Positions 59,522 to 64,000 of a stretch of 64,000 nt of DNA are shown here, piece after piece. Origin of the DNA: JAVJSF01 sp040219555 (GTDB taxonomy: Bacteria; Actinomycetota; Thermoleophilia; Miltoncostaeales; Miltoncostaeaceae); assembly GCA_040219555.1 (NCBI GenBank), contig JAVJSF010000009.1, positions 248,001 to 312,000 on the forward strand, given 5' to 3'. A program made the position numbers and the translations under genes. Position 1 is the stretch's first letter. The number at the start of each line of letters is the position of its first letter. The notes beneath the pieces are model-generated. The model saw nothing but the letters and a program-made list of their open reading frames with translations. It had not been told where the DNA came from and ran no database searches.

Positions 59522-60309
59522 ACCTCGACGGCGCGGTGGTGTGGCTGACGGGAGCGTCCGCCGGGATCGGGCGCGAGCTGGCGGGCGAGCTGGCCCGTCG
59601 CGGGGCGCGGGTGGCGGTGAGCGCGCGCAGCGAGGAGAAGCTGGCCGAGCTGGCCGGCGCCCACCCCGGGATGCTGGCCGTCCCGGCCGACATCACCGAC
59701 CCGGCGAGCGTGGCCGCCGCCGCCGAGCGCGTGCGCGCCGAGTTGGGGTCCATCGACCTGGCGATCTTCAACGCCGGCACCTACGGCCACGTGAGCCCGG
59801 CCGACTTCGGGGTGGAGATCTTCCGCGGCCAGCTCGAGGTGAACATCATGGGCACCGTGGCCTGCATCGAGGCGGTGCTGCCGGGGATGCGCGCGCGCCG
59901 GTCCGGCCGAATCGCGGTGGTGGCCAGCGTCACCGGGTACGCCGGCCTGCCGATGGCATCGGCCTACGGGGCCAGCAAGGCGTTCCTGATCAGCATGTGC
60001 GACAGCCTGAGGGCCGACCTGGCGGGCGAGTCGAGCGGGGTCGACGTGACGGTCGTGGCGCCGGGCTTCGTGCGCACCGATCTGACGGCCGACAACGACT
60101 TCCCCATGCCGTTCATGATCGAGGCCGATGAGGCGGCCCGGATCATCGCCGACGGCCTTCAGGACGACGACGACGAGATCGCGTTCCCCCGGCGCATGAG
60201 CCTGGCCATGAAGTTCGTCGGGCGCATCCTGCCGGGGCCGCTGCGCCGGCGCTACGTGGCCGGCATCGCACGCCGGCGCCACCGCGACCGGGCGCGCGGC
60301 GGGCGCTGA
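59518..60309 (+). CDS. Short-chain dehydrogenase/reductase (classical)
   Basis: A 263-residue SDR. The TGASAGIGREL nucleotide motif (near residue 11), NAGTYGH, a Ser-VTGYAG region and the catalytic YGASKAF (Tyr near residue 152) are intact. The C-terminal RRRYVAGIARRRHRDRARGGR stretch is strongly basic. ATG 59518 overlaps the preceding stop. In other bacteria an SDR often accompanies the FAD oxidase-DUF1365-synthase set, so it probably acts on the same fatty acids. Confidence 0.87.
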   Translation: MNLDGAVVWLTGASAGIGRELAGELARRGARVAVSARSEEKLAELAGAHPGMLAVPADITDPASVAAAAERVRAELGSIDLAIFNAGTYGHVSPADFGVEIFRGQLEVNIMGTVACIEAVLPGMRARRSGRIAVVASVTGYAGLPMASAYGASKAFLISMCDSLRADLAGESSGVDVTVVAPGFVRTDLTADNDFPMPFMIEADEAARIIADGLQDDDDEIAFPRRMSLAMKFVGRILPGPLRRRYVAGIARRRHRDRARGGR

Positions 60310-60327
60310 CCCGCCGCGGTCGAGCGG

Positions 60328-61320
60328 CTACCGGTTGCCGTACTGGGTCTCGTAGTACGCCCGGTACTCGCCGCTCTTGATGGGCTCCCACCAGGTGCGG
60401 TTGTCGGCGTACCAGGCCACGGTGGCGGCGAGCGCCTCGTCGAAGCCGTGGCGCGGCGCCCACCCCAGGCCGCGCAGCTTGTCGGTGGCGAGCGCGTAGC
60501 GGCGGTCGTGCCCCAGCCGGTCGCCCACGTGGCGGATCAGGTCCTCGCCGGCGCCGGTGGCCGCCAGGATGCGCCGCGTGATCTCGATGTTCGGGACCTC
60601 GTTGCCGCCGCCCACGTTGTAGACCTCGCCCGCGACCCCGGCCTCCATGGCCGTCCAGATCCCCTCGCAGTGGTCCTCCACGTGGATCCAGTCGCGGACC
60701 TGCATGCCGTCGCCGTAGACGGGCAGGCTCTCGCCGTCGAGGGCGTTGGTGACGAAGAGCGGGATCAGCTTCTCGGGGTACTGGCGGGCACCGAAGGTGT
60801 TGGAGCCGCGGGTGATGACCGCGTCGATGCCGAACGTCCGGTGCCAGGCCAGGACCTGGAGGTCGCCGCCGGCCTTGCTGGCCGAGTACGGGCTCGACGG
60901 CTGGATGGGGTCGGTCTCGCGGAAGGCCCCCTCCTGGATCGAGCCGTACACCTCGTCGGTGGACACCTGCACGAACCGGCGTACCCCGGCGGTGCGCGCC
61001 GCGTCCAGCAGGACGGCGGTGCCGACGACGTCGGTGTGGATGAACTCGCCCGGCGTGAGGATGGAGCGGTCCACGTGGCTCTCGGCGGCGAAGTTGACCA
61101 CCACCTCGACGCCCGCCATCGCGCCGGCCATGGCCTCGGCGTCGGCGATGTCGGCGTGCACGAAGCGGTAGCCGGGGTCGCCGGCCACGTCGGCCACGTT
61201 CGCCGGGTTGCCGGCGTAGGTGAGCTTGTCGACGTTGACCACCTCGTGGCCGCGACCGACCGCCAGGCGCACGAACTGCGAGCCGATGAAGCCGCAGCCG
61301 CCGGTGATCAGGATCCTCAC
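60328..61320 (-). CDS. rfbB: dTDP-glucose 4,6-dehydratase
   Basis: A 330-residue extended SDR that converts dTDP-glucose to dTDP-4-keto-6-deoxyglucose. ILITGGCGFIGSQFVRL at the start, NFAAESHVDRSI, STDEVYGS (catalytic Asp-Glu), SPYSASKAGGD (Tyr-Lys), and RGSNTFGARQYPEKLIP are diagnostic. GTG 61320 is preferred because AAGGAG stands 5 nt upstream; an earlier GTG at 61326 overlaps that site. Third in the order rmlA, rmlD, rmlB on this strand. Confidence 0.93.
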   Translation of the reverse strand: MRILITGGCGFIGSQFVRLAVGRGHEVVNVDKLTYAGNPANVADVAGDPGYRFVHADIADAEAMAGAMAGVEVVVNFAAESHVDRSILTPGEFIHTDVVGTAVLLDAARTAGVRRFVQVSTDEVYGSIQEGAFRETDPIQPSSPYSASKAGGDLQVLAWHRTFGIDAVITRGSNTFGARQYPEKLIPLFVTNALDGESLPVYGDGMQVRDWIHVEDHCEGIWTAMEAGVAGEVYNVGGGNEVPNIEITRRILAATGAGEDLIRHVGDRLGHDRRYALATDKLRGLGWAPRHGFDEALAATVAWYADNRTWWEPIKSGEYRAYYETQYGNR

Positions 61321-61369
61321 GGGCACTCCTTGGTGGTCGGCGGGAGGGGGTGGTGGACCGTGGGCTCCA

Positions 61370-62197
61370 TCATGCCGTGGCCGCGACGTAATCGCGCAGA
61401 GCCTCGCGCCAGTGACGCAGGCGGGGGGCGCCGGCGCGGGTGACGGCCAGCGGCGAGTACTCGGGTCGCGGGGCCGGCCGGGCGAACTCGGCGGTCGTGG
61501 TGGGGACCACCCGGCACGCCAGTCCGGCCTCGGCGAAGACGGCCTCGGCGAAGCCGGCCCACGACACCTCTCCGCCGCCGGCCGTGTGGTAGATCCCCGG
61601 CGGGCACCCCACCAGGTACTCCAGGGCCGGCGCCAGGTCGCGCGTCCAGGTGGGACAGCCGGTCTGGTCGGCCACCACGGTCACCTCGTCGCGCTCGGCG
61701 CCCAGGCGGCGCATGGTGTCGACGAAGTTGCGCCCGTGCGCCCCGTACAGCCAGGCGGTGCGCGCCACGCGCACGCCGCTGGGGTGCGCCTCGATGGCCC
61801 GCACCTCGCCGGCCAGCTTGGTGCGCCCGTAGGCGCCCAGCGGCGAGGTGGGGTCGTCCTCGGTGTAGGCGCGCCCCAGGTCGCCGGCGAACACGTAGTC
61901 CGTGGAGGGGAGGACCATGGCCGCACCCACCGCGGCGGCCGCGGCGGCCACGTTGGCCGAGCCGTCGGCGTTCACCGCGTGCGCCGCCTCCTCGCGCTCC
62001 TCCGCGCCGTCGACGTCGGTCCAGGCCGCCAGGTGGAAGATCGCCTCCGGCCGCACCCGCTCCACGCAGGCGCGCACCGCATCCGGATCGGTGACATCGA
62101 CGTCCATGTCCACGCCGGTCACCTCGTGGCGCGCCGACAGGTGGGCCACCATGTCGCGCCCCAGCATCCCGGCCGCGCCGGTCACCAGCACCCTCAT
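61370..62197 (-). CDS. rfbD: dTDP-4-dehydrorhamnose reductase
   Basis: A 275-residue RmlD-type SDR reducing dTDP-4-keto-L-rhamnose to dTDP-L-rhamnose. RVLVTGAAGMLGRDMVAHL at the start, AAWTDVDGAE, STDYVFAG, SPLGAYGRTKLAGE (Tyr-Lys) and RTAWLYGAHGRNFVDTM are all present. It lies 10 nt after rmlA. It would need the 3,5-epimerase RmlC, which is not in the window. Confidence 0.92.
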   Translation of the reverse strand: MRVLVTGAAGMLGRDMVAHLSARHEVTGVDMDVDVTDPDAVRACVERVRPEAIFHLAAWTDVDGAEEREEAAHAVNADGSANVAAAAAAVGAAMVLPSTDYVFAGDLGRAYTEDDPTSPLGAYGRTKLAGEVRAIEAHPSGVRVARTAWLYGAHGRNFVDTMRRLGAERDEVTVVADQTGCPTWTRDLAPALEYLVGCPPGIYHTAGGGEVSWAGFAEAVFAEAGLACRVVPTTTAEFARPAPRPEYSPLAVTRAGAPRLRHWREALRDYVAATA

Positions 62198-62207
62198 CAG
62201 CGCCCCC

Positions 62208-63281
62208 TCAGATCAGGCCGACCGACGACGAGTCGCCGATCATGAACCGGTAGGCCCGCGGCTTGGCATCCGTGCGGGCGATGGTGACCCCGCGGCCGAT
62301 GAGGCTGCTCTCCACGCGCGCGTCGAGGTCCTCCACGCGGCTGTCGGCCAGCAGGATGCTGTGCTCCACCTCGGCGGTGCGCACGACCACGCGGTCCGAT
62401 ATTGCCGTATAGGGGCCGATGTAGGCGTTCTCGATGACGGCGCCGGCGCCGATCACCGCCGGTCCGCGCACCGCGGAGTTCACCAGCCGCGCGCCCGCCT
62501 CGATCACCACCCGCCCCTCGACGGTGGTGTCGATCAGATCGCCCTCGATGCGCGGCTCCACCACGTCGAGGATCAGCCGGTTGGCCTCCAGCATGTCCTC
62601 GATGCGCCCGGTGTCCTTCCACCAGCCGGACACCTCGTGCCACTCCACGCGCAGGTCGCGGTCGATCATGTGCTGGATGGCGTCGGTGATCTCCAACTCG
62701 CCGCGACCGGACGGGGAGATGGCCTTGGCCGAATCCATGATGGCCGGCGTGAAGAGGTAGACCCCCACCAGCGCCATGTCCGACTTGGGCTCGGGCGGCT
62801 TCTCGACCAGGCGCACCACCCGACCGCCCTCGAGCTCGGCCACGCCGTAGGCCCGGGGGTTGGGCACCCTCTGGAGCAGGATCGTCGCGTCGGCGCCGCC
62901 GGCGCGGAAGTTGTCCACCAGGTCGGTGATGCCGTCGCGCAGCAGGTTGTCGCCCAGGTACATCACGAAGGGCGAGCCGTCCAGGAACTCCTCGGCCGTC
63001 AGGACCGCGTGGGCCAGGCCGAGCGGCGCCTCCTGGCGGATGTAGGTGGCGCGGATGCCGAGAGCGGATCCGTCGCCGACCGCGGCCTCGATCTCGGCGT
63101 GCGTGTCGCCGACGATGATCCCGACGTCGGTGACGCCGGCCTCGCGCAGGGCCTCGAGCCCGTAGAAGAGGACCGGGCGGTTGGCCACCGGTACCAGCTG
63201 CTTGGCGCTGGTGTGGGTGATCGGGCGCAGGCGCGTTCCGGAACCGCCGGACAGCACCAGGCCCTTGATGGGGGCACTCAT
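62208..63281 (-). CDS. rfbA: Glucose-1-phosphate thymidylyltransferase, long form
   Basis: A 357-residue nucleotidyltransferase making dTDP-glucose. KGLVLSGGSGTRLRPITHTSAKQLVPVANRPV at the N-terminus (described at residues 5-36), VMYLGDNLLRDG and EKPPEPKSDMA are the catalytic motifs. Residues about 250-357 form a left-handed beta-helix tail, typical of the longer (about 355 residue) enzymes, whose members serve rhamnose or antibiotic sugar synthesis. A TAGGTT element 8 nt before the ATG marks its promoter. Confidence 0.93.
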   Translation of the reverse strand: MSAPIKGLVLSGGSGTRLRPITHTSAKQLVPVANRPVLFYGLEALREAGVTDVGIIVGDTHAEIEAAVGDGSALGIRATYIRQEAPLGLAHAVLTAEEFLDGSPFVMYLGDNLLRDGITDLVDNFRAGGADATILLQRVPNPRAYGVAELEGGRVVRLVEKPPEPKSDMALVGVYLFTPAIMDSAKAISPSGRGELEITDAIQHMIDRDLRVEWHEVSGWWKDTGRIEDMLEANRLILDVVEPRIEGDLIDTTVEGRVVIEAGARLVNSAVRGPAVIGAGAVIENAYIGPYTAISDRVVVRTAEVEHSILLADSRVEDLDARVESSLIGRGVTIARTDAKPRAYRFMIGDSSSVGLI

Positions 63282-63289
63282 GGGGCCGG

Positions 63290-63295
63290 AACCTA
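63290..63295 (-). promoter_or_regulatory. -10 element TAGGTT (leaderless rfbA)
   Basis: TAGGTT on the minus strand ends 8 nt before ATG 63281 and would drive the rml operon. Confidence 0.55.
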
Positions 63296-63536
63296 CCGAT
63301 CGGCCCGCGGCGCGTCACTCGCGCCGGGGCACCGCGCGGTTACCGGGGCCGGCCGGTGCACCCCAACCGCGCGGCCCGCCCACGCGTAGTTCTGGATGAG
63401 CGCCGGCCGGCCGCGCGCCGGCGCCACCCCCCCACCCCCACCGGGAGGCCACGCTGTCCACCACCGCGCCCACCCCGCCGGCCGGCACGACGACCCCGGA
63501 GGCCCTCGACAGGGCGCCCGCCGACCCGGGGTTGTC

Positions 63537-63542
63537 TAGAGT
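63537..63542 (+). promoter_or_regulatory. -10 element TAGAGT (leaderless gpgS)
   Basis: TAGAGT ends 7 nt before GTG 63550. The 268-bp gap from the rfbA start to this gene shows no other feature that I can support. Confidence 0.55.
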
Positions 63543-63549
63543 CGTCCAG

Positions 63550-64000
63550 GTGGACCCCGGGCACTGGCTCACCGATCGCACCTACCGCGGGGCCGACTAC
63601 GACCCGGCCGAGCTGGCGGCCATCGCCGCCGCCCGCGGCACGCGCATCACGGTCTGCCTGCCGATGCTCGACGTGGCGGACACCGTGGGCCCGATCGTCG
63701 AGGGCGTCCGCCGCGAGCTGATGGAGCGCGTCCCCCTGGTGTCCGAGCTGATGGTGGTGGATACCGGCAGCGAGGACGCCAGCTGCGCGCGGGCCGCCGA
63801 GGCCGGCGCCCGCGTGTGGCGCGCCGGGGAGATCCTGCCGACGCTGCCGCCGCAGCGCGGCAAGGGCGATGCGCTGTGGAAGAGCCTGGCGGTGGCCGAG
63901 GGCGAGCTGATCGTGTGGCTCGACTCGGATGTGACCGACCCCGACCCGGCATTCGTCCCGGGGTTGCTGGGCCCGCTGCTCGCCGACCCCGAGGTCGACT
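63550..64000 (+). CDS. gpgS: Glucosyl-3-phosphoglycerate synthase, N-terminal part
   Basis: Partial gene, cut by the right edge; 150 residues are visible. A short start (HWLTDRTYRGADYD) leads to a GT-A (GT81-like) domain: ITVCLPMLDVADTVG, VDTGSEDASCARAAEAGARV, the RGKGDALWKSL motif and the metal-binding DSD in VWLDSDVTD. The enzyme transfers glucose to 3-phosphoglycerate, the first step of glucosylglycerate and of methylglucose lipopolysaccharide synthesis in actinobacteria. GTG 63550 is chosen because of the promoter hexamer just before it. Confidence 0.9.
   Translation, partial: MDPGHWLTDRTYRGADYDPAELAAIAAARGTRITVCLPMLDVADTVGPIVEGVRRELMERVPLVSELMVVDTGSEDASCARAAEAGARVWRAGEILPTLPPQRGKGDALWKSLAVAEGELIVWLDSDVTDPDPAFVPGLLGPLLADPEVD

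Overview
This is a very GC-rich window (about 70 % or more by eye) whose genes are packed tightly, mostly with ATGA or GTGA overlaps, and use GTG, TTG and possibly CTG starts. The gene set (futalosine-type menaquinone genes, glucosyl-3-phosphoglycerate synthase, GtrA/GT-C glycosyltransferases, frequent TAnnnT promoters placed right at start codons) suggests a deep-branching actinobacterium, probably of the Thermoleophilia type. That assignment is inferred from gene content. The window holds about 69 protein genes and one tRNA. I see no rRNA, CRISPR array, insertion sequence or prophage.

Layout. 1-7 kb: end of pckA, an MFS exporter, a crotonase, panE, a secreted protein, ddl and a class I aminotransferase. 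7-11 kb: GtrA and two large multi-pass glycosyltransferase-like proteins. 11-17 kb: a YmdB-type phosphoesterase, a degenerate M23 protein, an ABC exporter pair, four unrecognised small membrane proteins and aat. 17-31 kb: a long co-directional block for heme and respiratory quinone: hemB, a fused siroheme decarboxylase, hemL, a UbiD decarboxylase, a Bacillus-like cytochrome bc complex (qcrABC, the third subunit being subunit IV fused to cytochrome c), ubiX, menG, a polyprenyl synthase, mqnA and mqnC. 31-36 kb: lipA, dcd, tatA, an aminofutalosine-deaminase-like amidohydrolase, a TPR protein and tRNA-Lys(CUU).

36-43 kb: a flavin disulfide reductase followed upstream by a compact three-gene operon resembling methylamine dehydrogenase biogenesis: a MauE-MauD fusion, a Tat-exported Cys-rich protein and a CcdA/MauF-like membrane domain fused to a propeller-like domain. 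Only one Trp remains in the exported protein, so the usual TTQ cofactor could not form in it. I regard this as the best candidate for an undescribed system. Class I aldolase and ccdA follow.

43-49 kb: enzymes of a UDP-diacetamido-uronic acid type pathway (2-epimerase, 6-dehydrogenase, 3-oxidase, N-acetyltransferase). 49-55 kb: methyltransferases, a SpoIVB-type S55 peptidase overlapping a SpoIID-type protein, and a hydrolase. 55-60 kb: fatty-acid modification (delta-9 desaturase, FAD oxidase, a DUF1365-cyclopropane synthase fusion, an SDR). 60-64 kb: rmlB, rmlD and rmlA without rmlC, and the start of gpgS.

A recurring regulatory theme is a TAnnnT hexamer 6-10 nt before the start codon (15 cases), which predicts widespread leaderless transcription.
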